Assembly (NCBI RefSeq): GCF_002197845.1
Contig: NZ_NIDE01000001.1
Coordinates: 1,507,463-1,571,462, forward strand
Reading direction: 5' to 3'
DNA length: 64,000 bases
From: Fimbriiglobus ruber
GTDB lineage: Bacteria > Planctomycetota > Planctomycetia > Gemmatales > Gemmataceae
The notes under the pieces: model-generated
Database searches by the model: none
Seen by the model: the letters and a program-made list of their open reading frames with translations, nothing else
Told to the model about the DNA's origin: nothing
Shown: positions 24,152-32,864 of the stretch, piece after piece
Numbering within the stretch: the stretch's first letter is position 1
Layout of the letters: each line of letters begins with the position of its first letter
Translations under genes and position numbers: made by a program

Positions 24152-25420
24152 TCACCCGCAGGCCGCGGATTCGAGGATCTTTGCGTCGACTTTCGACGAT
24201 TCGCGGCCGCCACACACACGGTCTAACAGGGGTCGCAGACACCGGTCCCAGTGGTGGTGTTCTTCGACGAACTGCCGGCCGGCCGCCCCGAGTTCCCGGC
24301 GGCGGTCGGGCGAGTCGAACAAGCGGCCCACGACCGATGCCCACTCGTCCGGGGTCGTGGCCGAGAGCAGGTGTGTGCCAACCTCGGTCCGGAGGGCTGC
24401 CAGCGCGGGCGGAGCGGCGACTACCGCCTTGCTCATCGCCAGGGCTTCAAGTACCTTGTTTTGAAGTCCGCGCGATAGCCGCATCGGCGTAACGCAAACG
24501 GCCGCCTTGGCCACGTGCGGGCGAACGTCCGGCACCTGGCCCACGACCACGACCCCGGGTACCGCGGACAACCGTTGAACCGCCGGCACCGGCTTCCGCC
24601 CGATGATCCAAAACTCGGCGGCCGGGTGGTGGGCTCGAATCAGCGGCCAAACGTTGGCCACAAACCACGCCGCCGCGTCCACGTTCGGGAGGTAATCCAT
24701 CGCCCCGACGAACGCACACGCGGGCACCTCCGGCACGTCGGGTGTCGGGCGGAAGTAATCGAGATCGACGCCGTTCGTGGCCACCAGGGCAGTCCCCGAA
24801 CCGGCGAACGATTCGTACACTGCCGCCTCAGCCGCGCTTACCAGCCCGACGCCGCTCGTCCACCGCGGCAGACCGCGCTCCAGAGCCCGAACCCGCCGCC
24901 CCTCGAATCGATAGAGCCGGCGTTTCGGCCCGTTCGTCGCGGCCGCGTAATCGAACCATTTCTGGCTGTCGACGTCAACGAGGTCGACGAAGCCGGGCAC
25001 GCGGTCGAGACCGGACCGGCGGAGGTACGGCGCGAGACCCGAGGTGGAAACGACCGCGGCCCGAAACGCCACCTCGCCGACCCACTCGCGGAGAATGCGG
25101 TCCGCGGCCGGAACGCGGAACGCTCCTTCGGTCAGACTGCCGCCGCCCAAAACCGAAAGCCCGGCGCGGGCGAGCTTGGCGAATCGCCCGACCGGCACGA
25201 TCGCGACCCGCTCGCACATCTCGCCCAAAACGCCCCGCGTCTCGGCGGGAACCGGCTCGTCCGCCAGCGCCAGCAGGCGGACGGGCACCCGCGCGGCTAA
25301 CTGCCGGAGCACGTGGTAATTCCGAATCCGGTCCCCCTTGTCCGGGGGGAACGGAACGCGGTGCGTGATGTACAACACGCGGTCGGTAGTTGGAACGTGG
25401 GCTACGTCACCGAGCGACAT
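24152..25420 (-). CDS. TIGR03087-type glycosyltransferase (exopolysaccharide/exosortase-associated)
   Basis: A 422-residue GT-B enzyme of the group annotated as 'sugar transferase, PEP-CTERM/EpsH1 system associated'. The hallmark N-terminus is VLYITHRVPFPPDKGDRIRN. It is followed by FVDLVDVDSQKWFDYAA, LVATNGVDLDYFRP, CAFVGAMDYLPNVDAAAWFV and AVCVTPMRLSRGLQNKVLEA. Such enzymes are found with exosortase systems and in related planctomycete loci. ATG 25420 starts just before the hallmark. It is spaced 29 bases from the sugar transferase gene upstream, so co-transcription is likely. Confidence 0.88.
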   Translation of the reverse strand: MSLGDVAHVPTTDRVLYITHRVPFPPDKGDRIRNYHVLRQLAARVPVRLLALADEPVPAETRGVLGEMCERVAIVPVGRFAKLARAGLSVLGGGSLTEGAFRVPAADRILREWVGEVAFRAAVVSTSGLAPYLRRSGLDRVPGFVDLVDVDSQKWFDYAAATNGPKRRLYRFEGRRVRALERGLPRWTSGVGLVSAAEAAVYESFAGSGTALVATNGVDLDYFRPTPDVPEVPACAFVGAMDYLPNVDAAAWFVANVWPLIRAHHPAAEFWIIGRKPVPAVQRLSAVPGVVVVGQVPDVRPHVAKAAVCVTPMRLSRGLQNKVLEALAMSKAVVAAPPALAALRTEVGTHLLSATTPDEWASVVGRLFDSPDRRRELGAAGRQFVEEHHHWDRCLRPLLDRVCGGRESSKVDAKILESAACG

Positions 25421-25449
25421 TGGCGTAAGTCCGTGTGGCGAAGGCGACG

Positions 25450-26241
25450 TTACACGGGCTGAAGGCCCGCCGAGCTGTCCGGAACCGGCGGCGGCGGGGG
25501 GGTCAACCTGTTGCGGAAGACAAGCGCGACTTGATTGCGGGATGGTAGGAAGAATAACCGCCGGAGCCATACGGGACCACCGCCGGCGGCTTTCACAACC
25601 GTGGCGGCAAGTAATCGCAAGTCCAGCCACACGTTCTGCTTGGTGATGTAATAGAGATCGTATACGACTTTGTGCCGGACACTCTTCAGGTCGCTATCGG
25701 CCGGGAGCTGGATCTGAGCCAGGCCCGTCACGCCGGGCCTCACGCTCAGCCGGTAATCGTACCCGGGAACGTGTTGCCCCAAACCTTTGGCACGAATGAC
25801 TTCGGGCCGCTCGGGCCGCGGTCCGACGAGGCTCATCTCACCCCGAAGGACGTTGAACAACTGCGGGAGTTCGTCCAGGTGCGTGGTGCGGAGAAAATTC
25901 CCGACCTTCGTCACCCGGCAATCGCCTTTTTGAGACCAGAGAATCCCGGACGTCAGTTCCGCGTTGTGGCTCATCGTCCGAAGTTTGATGATTTTGTACG
26001 GCCTCCCCCGCAGCCCGGACCGAACCTGAACGTAAAACCCGGGACCGGAGGAGGTGAGACGGACCAGCAGCCAGCACGCGGCGATTACGGGGAGGGCCGG
26101 TATCGTGATCAACGCGGCCATCAAGAAATCGATCGACGGCTTCATCGCGACGTACCACCCGTCGGACGGGGTCAGGTCGACTTTGACGTCGGGCGATAGC
26201 CAGTCGATTTCCGGCCAGGATGTCTGATTATGGGCGGTCAT
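25450..26241 (-). CDS. Polyprenyl-phosphate sugar-1-phosphate transferase
   Basis: A 263-residue bacterial sugar transferase (WcaJ/PglC type) that starts repeat-unit synthesis by placing a phospho-sugar on undecaprenyl phosphate. There is one hydrophobic re-entrant or membrane segment at about residues 36-60 ([20 protein letters not shown]). The catalytic core has KIIKLRTM, the DE pair in [29 protein letters not shown] and [14 protein letters not shown]. It lacks the long N-terminal multi-span region of WbaP proteins. ATG 26241 gives a short cytosolic leader. It belongs to the minus-strand polysaccharide run. Confidence 0.92.
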   Translation of the reverse strand: MTAHNQTSWPEIDWLSPDVKVDLTPSDGWYVAMKPSIDFLMAALITIPALPVIAACWLLVRLTSSGPGFYVQVRSGLRGRPYKIIKLRTMSHNAELTSGILWSQKGDCRVTKVGNFLRTTHLDELPQLFNVLRGEMSLVGPRPERPEVIRAKGLGQHVPGYDYRLSVRPGVTGLAQIQLPADSDLKSVRHKVVYDLYYITKQNVWLDLRLLAATVVKAAGGGPVWLRRLFFLPSRNQVALVFRNRLTPPPPPVPDSSAGLQPV

Positions 26242-26296
26242 GTTGCGGGTCTTGGGTGTCGCAGATCGTCAGTAAAAATTACGCGAATGAAACCGA

Positions 26297-26965
26297 CTAC
26301 TTCTCCGAAGAACCGGCCGGCGGCGGGTGCCCCGGTGAACTCACGGCGGTCTGCAGTTCTTTCGCGAACAGGGCTAAGAATCCGCCCGTCGGATCTTTGT
26401 CGCGCTCGACCGCGGCTCCGGGCTGCACGTCGCGGGAGAGATAGAGCTTGAAAATGCGGGCGTGGCCGGCGAAATCGAGTCGCGGGCTTTCGGCCGCCTT
26501 CCAGACGACGCCGTCCGTACTCCACCCCCACATCACCTGGACGACCGCCGGCGGGTACCCCCCCGTCTCGAACCGCGTCGTCCAGAATTCGGAAGGATCG
26601 TTGGCGGGAGAGTACTTATACGGCGATCCCAGTCCGCGGAACCCGGCCCCTTCGTAACACACTTCGGGCGTGTGTGCGCCGAGCGGCCCGGGCTCTCCGT
26701 ACAGCACGAGGACGCCGACCGACGCGCGGTTGTCGGACCGGAGGTACGACCGGCTCAAATGGGCCTGCGCCTCGGCAATGCGAAGTTGCTTCTCCGGCAC
26801 AACTACTGGAGTGCCGGTCCACGGCCCGACCGCGAGCGGGATCTGATCCAACCGGGTCTGAATCGATACGGCGGCTTCGGCCTTTCCGGCCTGCGGCTTC
26901 AGGGAATAAACCCCGACGGCCGCAAAAACGACGACCACCACTGCCACCGGCCAGACCCGGCCCAT
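26297..26965 (-). CDS. EpsI-like exosortase-associated protein
   Basis: A 222-residue protein with an N-terminal membrane anchor (MGRVWPVAVVVVVFAAVGVY). The rest is the EpsI/DUF3485 domain: VGPWTGTPVVV, SRSYLRSDNRASVGVLVLYG and the conserved HTPEVCYEGAGFRGLG box with its invariant Cys. EpsI occurs fused to or beside exosortases, where its role is not settled. ATG 26965 is the natural start. No exosortase gene lies in this window, so this protein either acts with an exosortase encoded elsewhere or works without one. It is 71 bases downstream of the tyrosine-kinase gene. Confidence 0.82.
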   Translation of the reverse strand: MGRVWPVAVVVVVFAAVGVYSLKPQAGKAEAAVSIQTRLDQIPLAVGPWTGTPVVVPEKQLRIAEAQAHLSRSYLRSDNRASVGVLVLYGEPGPLGAHTPEVCYEGAGFRGLGSPYKYSPANDPSEFWTTRFETGGYPPAVVQVMWGWSTDGVVWKAAESPRLDFAGHARIFKLYLSRDVQPGAAVERDKDPTGGFLALFAKELQTAVSSPGHPPPAGSSEK

Positions 26966-27036
26966 CAGCGTCCCCCTCCTGTTTGTTGTCGATCCACAAC
27001 CCACGCCCGTCCGGGCGTCGGATCCCGCTTGGTCGA

Positions 27037-29268
27037 TCATGCCGGCAACTGCTTGACGTAGTTGTACCCGTAAGCGTGGATGTCCGGCTTGATGCCGTTG
27101 ACCACCGCGCCGAGGAGCGGAATGTTCAGTTGGGTCAGTTTTTCGGAAGCCGTCAACACCTTTGGGAGCTGACTGATGTCTTGCAGGATCGAGATGACGA
27201 CTCCGTCCACGTGCTGCCCGACGAGCAGGGCGTCGGCCACGGGGAGCACGGGGCACGAGTCAACCACGATGAAGTCGAACTGCCCGCGGAGGCGGTTGAA
27301 CAGCGTTTCCAATGGGTGCCCCTGAGCCAAGGCCGCGATCACGCGGTTCGAACACTGGCCGGCCGGGATCAGCCACAAATTGGGGACGGTGGTCGGTTGA
27401 ACGGCGTCACTTACGTCCACTTCTTGAAGAAGCACTTCCGCACACCCGGGGGTGAGCGGCGAGTCGAACAGCTTGTGCAGGGACGGATTCCGGAGGTCGC
27501 AGTCGAGGACCAGCGTCCGCAAGCCGGCGGTCGCCATACTGGTCGCGAGCTGGCTCGCCAGCGAGGTCTTCCCTTCCCCCTGCATCGCGCTCGTGACCAT
27601 CAGAACTTGCATGTTCTGGGTTTTGGCGGTGTGCAAGAGCATTGTCCGGGCGGAGTTGACCGATTCGTTCAAGACGAACCGCCAGTTCTGGGCCTGCCCC
27701 GCGTCGCCGGACCGGAGGCTCGATTTGCTCGGGAACGCCGGAATCGTTCCGATCACCCGCAGCCCGAGTTCGTTCACCACCTGATCGACCGAGTCGACCC
27801 GGCGGGACCGCCATTCCAGGAACGCCACCGCCAGCGCGATTAGTAGGAATCCGGCGAAGAACGCCGCGATCCCGCAAAGGATCTTTTTCTGGATGTTCAA
27901 AAGCTGACTTACCACGGCCGGTTGCCGCAATTGAATGCGCGAGTCGGACCGGTCGAGCAGATCGAGGTCGAGTCGTTCCTTCTCCATTGCGGCCCGTTGT
28001 TCTTTAAGAGGCCCCAAATCCCCGAGGTCGATAATCCCTTGAACGTTAGCCCCCCGGGCTAATTCCAGCTCTTTTTCCAGCCGCTTAATCTCTTCACCAA
28101 GTTTTTTGGTCAGGGTCGTTTTGTAGGTCACAAACTGTTTCTCACGCTCTATGTCGGACTTGATTTCTCGTTTCAAAGCCGCACGAATATCCGCTTCGAC
28201 CTTGGACCGGAATTCTTCCAAAGTTGTTCGCAGATCTTCTTCGAGTTTGGCCAGGTGGTCTTTTTCTCGCGCGTAGAGTGGCGAATCCTCTTTAACGGCC
28301 GTTTTCAGTTTTTCGAACTGTGCTATCGCAATGTTCCTGGCTTCGACCTTGGGAGCGACTTTTTCGTTTTTGGCAACGGCCTTTTCGAGTTCGTCCAGGC
28401 TGACTTCCTGCATGTCGATGACGCTTTGTTTGTGCTGCAGCGTGATCAAATTCGTTTCATGACTGACAATTTCCAGTGAGAGCGAGGAAACAGTGCTGTT
28501 AAACTTCGATACTTCATCCGTCAACAATTTCATCTTGAGTACGCTCGCTTGCTCACCGGGTGCCTGACCGAGCTTCACCCAATCTTTTAGACGGTCTTCG
28601 CGACTCTTGATCAACCGGTTCAGCGTTTCGAGGTGGGCTTCGATGATCTTCCGGCGACGCTGCCGCCCCTGCCGCTCGTCCGAATCGGCGTCCTTGATGT
28701 ACTCGTCGACCATCGTGTTTACGATCAGCAGGATCTGTTTCGGATCGTCCCCGTTCATGGAAACTTCGAGGATTTCGGGCGAACCCCATCGGAGCTTGAT
28801 ACGGTCTTCGAGGAACGTTACGGGGTCGTCGGTCCCCTTGATGTCGGGTAGTCGGCTGACGTTCGGGTTGGAGACAACCCGGTCGAGTAACATCCGTGTT
28901 TTCAGAAGCCGCATCTGCGTCTGCTTGAACGACTCGAAATCTTCGCCCATCGATTGCTTGCCGGCAGAAACGATCGGCTTGAGTTGAATTAAGGCCATCG
29001 CGGTGTGCTTGCCGGACGGCAGCGCGAGCCAAACCGCCGCCGCCGCCGCCATGCCCACGAGCATGCCGAGGAACGTCGCCAGAACGAGGCGACGCTTTAA
29101 CGCGTTGACGAGTTCGGGCAGCGTCGGCCAGGCGCGGGCAGCCGCGGTCGGAGCCAGTGTTTGGCCGGGGACGGAAGGCTGGAAGCCGGAGGCGTATTGT
29201 TGGCCCGACGGCTGAGCCGGGGTCAACGGTATAGGCATCTGGGCTTCGCTGGCGGAAGAGCGTTGCAT
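27037..29268 (-). CDS. Wzc-type chain-length determinant / BY-kinase fusion
   Basis: A 743-residue inner-membrane protein that controls polysaccharide export and length. A Wzz-type domain has two membrane segments (about residues 60-80, LATFLGMLVGMAAAAAVWLA; about 480-500, ILCGIAAFFAGFLLIALAVA) enclosing a long periplasmic coiled coil. The C-terminal tyrosine kinase has Walker A MVTSAMQGEGKTSLASQLA, Walker A' LVLDCDLRNPSLHKLF and Walker B FIVVDSCPVLPVADALLV. It ends in a tyrosine cluster, HAYGYNYVKQLPA, the expected autophosphorylation tail. The Walker B context is DSCP rather than the common DTPP. ATG 29268 has GGAG seven bases upstream. It is first in the minus-strand run. Confidence 0.92.
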   Translation of the reverse strand: MQRSSASEAQMPIPLTPAQPSGQQYASGFQPSVPGQTLAPTAAARAWPTLPELVNALKRRLVLATFLGMLVGMAAAAAVWLALPSGKHTAMALIQLKPIVSAGKQSMGEDFESFKQTQMRLLKTRMLLDRVVSNPNVSRLPDIKGTDDPVTFLEDRIKLRWGSPEILEVSMNGDDPKQILLIVNTMVDEYIKDADSDERQGRQRRRKIIEAHLETLNRLIKSREDRLKDWVKLGQAPGEQASVLKMKLLTDEVSKFNSTVSSLSLEIVSHETNLITLQHKQSVIDMQEVSLDELEKAVAKNEKVAPKVEARNIAIAQFEKLKTAVKEDSPLYAREKDHLAKLEEDLRTTLEEFRSKVEADIRAALKREIKSDIEREKQFVTYKTTLTKKLGEEIKRLEKELELARGANVQGIIDLGDLGPLKEQRAAMEKERLDLDLLDRSDSRIQLRQPAVVSQLLNIQKKILCGIAAFFAGFLLIALAVAFLEWRSRRVDSVDQVVNELGLRVIGTIPAFPSKSSLRSGDAGQAQNWRFVLNESVNSARTMLLHTAKTQNMQVLMVTSAMQGEGKTSLASQLATSMATAGLRTLVLDCDLRNPSLHKLFDSPLTPGCAEVLLQEVDVSDAVQPTTVPNLWLIPAGQCSNRVIAALAQGHPLETLFNRLRGQFDFIVVDSCPVLPVADALLVGQHVDGVVISILQDISQLPKVLTASEKLTQLNIPLLGAVVNGIKPDIHAYGYNYVKQLPA

Positions 29269-29395
29269 CTTTCGTCTCCGGGGCTGACAACCGAGTCCGA
29301 GGCCGGGCTGCAGACCCGCCGGACAAGACCGTGTAAACAAATAGAACGCCAACGGCTCGCCCGTTCCGTCCCGTCACGAAATTTCCCCATTATGA

Positions 29396-29412
29396 TTGCA
29401 TGCCGTGTGCCG
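29396..29412 (-). promoter_or_regulatory. Sigma-54-like promoter for the polysaccharide operon
   Basis: On the minus strand the site reads CGGCACACGGCATGCAA: GG and GC are exactly ten bases apart, and the -24 and -12 elements match TGGCACG/TTGCA at most positions. It lies about 130 bases before the Wzc-type gene. The match is good but not perfect. The rest of the divergent spacer 29269-29824 holds no gene. Confidence 0.4.
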
Positions 29413-29824
29413 TCGTCTTCGACATCGAGCAATCGCAACGTAAGAATGGGAAAAAATCATAGATGGTGAGGAACGCAACTTGCGCAGGAACAAGAGCTTC
29501 GGAACTTATTATTGCAGTACATCAAACGCATAAGGTCGATTCCTGCGACTTTTGTCGTGTCTGCAAAAGTTAACACCTGTAAACCCACCGCAATAAGCAC
29601 ACATCGGCGTAGCATCTTAAATTAACTTTTTCCCGAGAGGGAAAATAGTCCGGTCCTGTCAGTTTTCGGATTTTGCCCGAACCCTCATGCCTTTCTGAAT
29701 CCCCGGATTTTGCTACTGTTCCCATACTGCGAATGACGATCCAACGGGCTAGCGCGACTATTCCGAACGCGGCGGTTCTTTGTCCCGCTCCGGGTGCGGG
29801 TCGCAAGCTTCAGAGGATCGGGCT

Positions 29825-31066
29825 ATGTTCCGGCGTTTTCGAAGAATGCGGCTACTCGTGTTGGTAGCCTGGGCAGCGGGCACGGCGGCCGGGTGTCAGT
29901 CCGCCGGCGGCCCGCCCCGCCCCTTGTTCGGCGGCGGAGGCGGCGGCGGTATGGTCGCCCCTGGTGGGCCGGTGGCAGTCAACAGCCCGGTCACACAGAC
30001 CGCGGCCGTCGACGAAAGGGCCGCGGATCATGATCCCGGCTTCGGAGTCGTTCCCGCGGCGGGCGTCGGGACGATCATTCCTCCGGGCACGCAGCCCCAC
30101 TTCAACCCGGCGCAAAAGGCGGAGCCGGTCGACTCCCAAGTCCTGCCGAAAGAATTAAACAAAGTCACGATGCCGCCTTACGTCGTGGAGGCTCCGGACA
30201 TTCTCGTCCTCAACGCCCAGCGACTCGTCCCGCTCCCGCCGTATTTCGTGCAGCCGCTCGACGTACTCTACTTGTTCGCCCCGGACGCCCCGGAAAAAGC
30301 GCCGATCAACCGGCTCTATCAGGTCGATCCGGACGGAACTCTCGACCTCGGGCCGAATTACGGCGGGGCGCTCCGGGTGATGGACCTGAACACCCAGGAC
30401 ATCGAAAAGCTCTTGTCCGCCCGCTTGAAGAGCTTCCTGAAGAATCCGACGATCAGCGTATCGCTGGCCCAATCGAAGGGGATTCAAACGATCCAGGGGC
30501 AGCACATCGTCCGGCCGGACGGGACCGTGTCCCTCGGCTTCTACGGGAGTGTGTACGTCGCCGGGATGACGCTCCCGCAGATCAAGGCCGCGATCGAGTT
30601 GCACCTGAGCCGGTTCCTGTACAAACCGGAAATCAGCGTCGACATGTTCGCTTACAACAGCAAGTATTACTACGTCATCACCGACTTCGCCGGGAGTGGC
30701 GAGCAGGTCGTCCGCATCCCGTCGACGGGGAACGAGACGGTACTCGACGCGATTTCCTTCATCGGCGGCCTGTCGGCGGTGTCCACCAAGCGGCTCTGGA
30801 TCGCCCGCCCGGCTCCGGCCGGCGTCGGGGATCAGATCCTCCCGGTCGACTGGAAGGGCATCACCCGGCGGGCGAGTACGGGCACGAACTACCAGCTCTT
30901 GCCGGGCGACCGCCTGTTTGTGATGGGTTCGCCGGCAGCTAAGGTGGACAACGCGATGGCCCGCACCCTCGCGCCGGTCAACCGGGCCTTCGGGGCTATA
31001 TTGCTCGGCACGACAACTGTGCAGACCATCCAAAATCCGAGTATTTTGTCCGGCGTCGGCCGGTAA
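29825..31066 (+). CDS. Wza-type polysaccharide export lipoprotein
   Basis: A 413-residue outer-membrane export protein. The lipoprotein signal is MRLLVLVAWAAGTAAGCQSA with the acylated Cys near residue 24. A Gly-rich linker follows, then a polysaccharide-export (Poly_export) domain: PPYFVQPLDVLYLFAPDAPE, INRLYQVDPDGTLDLG and RLKSFLKNPTISVSLAQSKG. One or two SLBB-like domains come next (YVITDFAGSGEQVVRIPSTG, LDAISFIGGLSAVSTKRLWI). It should form the outer-membrane channel that works with the Wzc-like protein encoded divergently. ATG 29825 has GAGG about nine bases upstream. Confidence 0.9.
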   Translation: MFRRFRRMRLLVLVAWAAGTAAGCQSAGGPPRPLFGGGGGGGMVAPGGPVAVNSPVTQTAAVDERAADHDPGFGVVPAAGVGTIIPPGTQPHFNPAQKAEPVDSQVLPKELNKVTMPPYVVEAPDILVLNAQRLVPLPPYFVQPLDVLYLFAPDAPEKAPINRLYQVDPDGTLDLGPNYGGALRVMDLNTQDIEKLLSARLKSFLKNPTISVSLAQSKGIQTIQGQHIVRPDGTVSLGFYGSVYVAGMTLPQIKAAIELHLSRFLYKPEISVDMFAYNSKYYYVITDFAGSGEQVVRIPSTGNETVLDAISFIGGLSAVSTKRLWIARPAPAGVGDQILPVDWKGITRRASTGTNYQLLPGDRLFVMGSPAAKVDNAMARTLAPVNRAFGAILLGTTTVQTIQNPSILSGVGR

Positions 31067-31098
31067 CGGTCTGACGGCGTAGTCCGAATACCGCGGGT

Positions 31099-31181
31099 GT
31101 GCCGGTCGTAGTCACCGGCACGCGGTCTGAAAATCGCATCGACGGCGTGCGGGGTTCACAAGACCCCCGCCCGCCGTCGAT
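31099..31181 (+). terminator. Tandem hairpins after the Wza-type gene
   Basis: GTGCCGG (31099-31105) pairs with CCGGCAC (31115-31121). A second, longer stem joins ATCGACGGCG (31138-31147) to CGCCGTCGAT (31172-31181) and continues inward through GCGGGG/CCCCGC after one mismatch. Only a short T run follows. Probable transcription end for the export gene. Confidence 0.5.
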
Positions 31182-31208
31182 CCGTTTCGTACCCGACTAC
31201 CGGTCTGG

Positions 31209-31236
31209 TTGACACCCCGCAGACGACCGCCTTAAT
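31209..31236 (+). promoter_or_regulatory. Sigma-70-like promoter
   Basis: A perfect TTGACA at 31209-31214, a 16-base spacer, then CTTAAT at 31231-31236 (four of six consensus bases). It lies 56 bases before the secreted-protein gene at 31292 and after the hairpins that end the previous transcript. Confidence 0.45.
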
Positions 31237-31291
31237 CTGGACCGGTGGCACATGCGACGGATCACCGCACCATCTGGGTAAGGATTTGATT

Positions 31292-31828
31292 ATGAAACGC
31301 TTGATCCCTTTCGCCGCGGCCGTCATCGTCGCGGCCGTCTATTCCGCCCCCGCCCTCGCGCAGCCGCAAGTTCCGGGCGGCGGCGCCGGGGCGTCGTCAC
31401 CCTTTCCGGGGTACTTGAACTTGTTCCGCGGCAATAATCCCGCATTCAACTACTTCGGGATTGTGCAGCCGCAGATGCAATTGCAACAGCAGTACGGCCA
31501 GCTCCAGCAACAGGTCCAGTCCAACAACCAGAACATCCAGCAGCTGGGCAACGCCGTCACGGGCCAGGGTGATCCCCGCCTCGCCCTCACCGGGCACCCC
31601 GCCATCTTCAACAACACGTTGGGTTACTTCAACAGTAACCCGGCGTTCGGTGGCGGGTCGGGGGGGATGGGGTTTGCGAGAACGCCGTTCGGTTCGAATT
31701 TCGGAGGCGGCGGCCTGAATGCCGGAGGGGGCATCCCACGTGCGCCTTCGGGCGGCGGCGGAGGAGGAGGCTTCGGCGGTGGGGGATTCAGCGGTGGTGG
31801 ATTTGGAGGCGGTTACGGCGGCCGCTAA
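31292..31828 (+). CDS. Secreted glycine-rich protein
   Basis: A 178-residue protein with a signal peptide (MKRLIPFAAAVIVAAVYSAP then ALAQPQ). The middle is Gln/Asn-rich with a short coiled-coil-like run (QMQLQQQYGQLQQQVQSNNQ). The last 60 residues are mostly glycine with Phe/Arg (GGGFGGGGFSGGGFGGGYGG). Such low-complexity secreted proteins fit a matrix or cell-envelope role. There is no PEP-CTERM tail. ATG 31292 has AAGGA upstream. It lies between export and epimerase genes, so it is probably made with the polysaccharide. No named family was recognised. Confidence 0.6.
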   Translation: MKRLIPFAAAVIVAAVYSAPALAQPQVPGGGAGASSPFPGYLNLFRGNNPAFNYFGIVQPQMQLQQQYGQLQQQVQSNNQNIQQLGNAVTGQGDPRLALTGHPAIFNNTLGYFNSNPAFGGGSGGMGFARTPFGSNFGGGGLNAGGGIPRAPSGGGGGGGFGGGGFSGGGFGGGYGGR

Positions 31829-31943
31829 CCGACCATGACTTCGGCCGGCGTCCCGGGAAGGAACCGTGGGCCGGCGACTCATTCCGACCTTGCTTCACGA
31901 CCGGGTTCCCCGACTGGCCCCGGTCATCGAAAGGATTCGATCT

Positions 31944-32672
31944 ATGCGCGCGTTCAACCCGATCAGGGTCGGCCTGTGGGCCGCCGTCGTGAGCGGGGTC
32001 GGCTTGTGGGCGACCGCGGGGCATGCCGCGGCCCAGTCTTGTTCGACCTGCGGGCCTCGACTCGGTAACTCGTACCGAAGCGCCTCTAACTGTAATTTCT
32101 TCGGCCTGCGGCTCAACCCGCGGTTCGAGAGCCGGTACATCCGCCAGTTCTGTCAGCCCACGATCTGCCCGAGTTCGTGCTTCGGGCACTTCCGGACCCA
32201 GTGGACCCGGTGGCCGCAGGCGTGCCCGAACTGGCAAGATGCCGACACCGTCGGGACCGACTATACGCCCCCGTCGCCACCGCAACCCGCCACGACGCCG
32301 CTTCAAGAGCCCCGGTCACTCGACCAGTCGACGCCGCCGGCCGCGAAGCCGAAGACCGACGCGCCGGCCGCACCGGCAACGCCTCCAACTGTCCCCGATA
32401 TCACTCCTCCGGCCAAACCATTGGGCGCCCCCCAGGCGCCGGCCCCGGCTGCGCCGCCGGCGATCAAGATTCCGGATACGGTTCCGCCGCCGAAGGTGCT
32501 GAAGCAGCAGCTCAACCTGCCGGTTGCCCCGAACCCGGTTGGGGGTGGCGTCACGCAGGTGACGCCGGCCGCTAACTCGTCGGATAACAAACTGCCGCTG
32601 GTCCTTCCGCCCGTTCCCGAAACGCCCGCGACGGAACCGGTCAAAGTCCCCGTCGCGCCGACCAAATTTTGA
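31944..32672 (+). CDS. Secreted Cys/Trp motif and proline-rich protein
   Basis: A 242-residue protein with a signal peptide (MRAFNPIRVGLWAAVVSGVG … GHAAAQ). The first 80 mature residues are Cys-rich and contain CFGHFRTQWTRWPQACPNW, a short aromatic/Cys motif seen repeatedly in planctomycete secreted proteins. The remaining two thirds is a proline/alanine-rich, probably disordered tail with KIPDTVPPPKVLKQQLNLPV. ATG 31944 has AAGGA nine bases upstream. It follows the glycine-rich gene by 115 bases. Function is unknown; a wall or matrix location is inferred. Confidence 0.6.
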   Translation: MRAFNPIRVGLWAAVVSGVGLWATAGHAAAQSCSTCGPRLGNSYRSASNCNFFGLRLNPRFESRYIRQFCQPTICPSSCFGHFRTQWTRWPQACPNWQDADTVGTDYTPPSPPQPATTPLQEPRSLDQSTPPAAKPKTDAPAAPATPPTVPDITPPAKPLGAPQAPAPAAPPAIKIPDTVPPPKVLKQQLNLPVAPNPVGGGVTQVTPAANSSDNKLPLVLPPVPETPATEPVKVPVAPTKF

Positions 32673-32673
32673 C

Positions 32674-32736
32674 GTCAGCACAATCTCTTTTCTCGTCCAC
32701 CCAATGGGCGACGAGAAAGAGAGTTGGTGCTAGTCT
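32674..32736 (+). terminator. Imperfect hairpin after the proline-rich gene
   Basis: GTCAGCAC…CTCTTTTCTCGTCCACCC on the left pairs with a complementary right arm GGGCGACGAGAAAGAGAG…GTGCTAGTC with a few mismatches, starting a few bases after the stop codon. Likely transcription end; the pairing is not perfect. Confidence 0.4.
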
Positions 32737-32864
32737 GACAACACCGGAATCGACTTTGCCCGCGCCGGCCGATCTCGACAACGATGTCGAGACTGCCGGC
32801 GCGGTTTGCATTGGATAATGGAGAAGATTCCGGGCGCCTCGATACGTGGTCAAAGGTTCTGATC

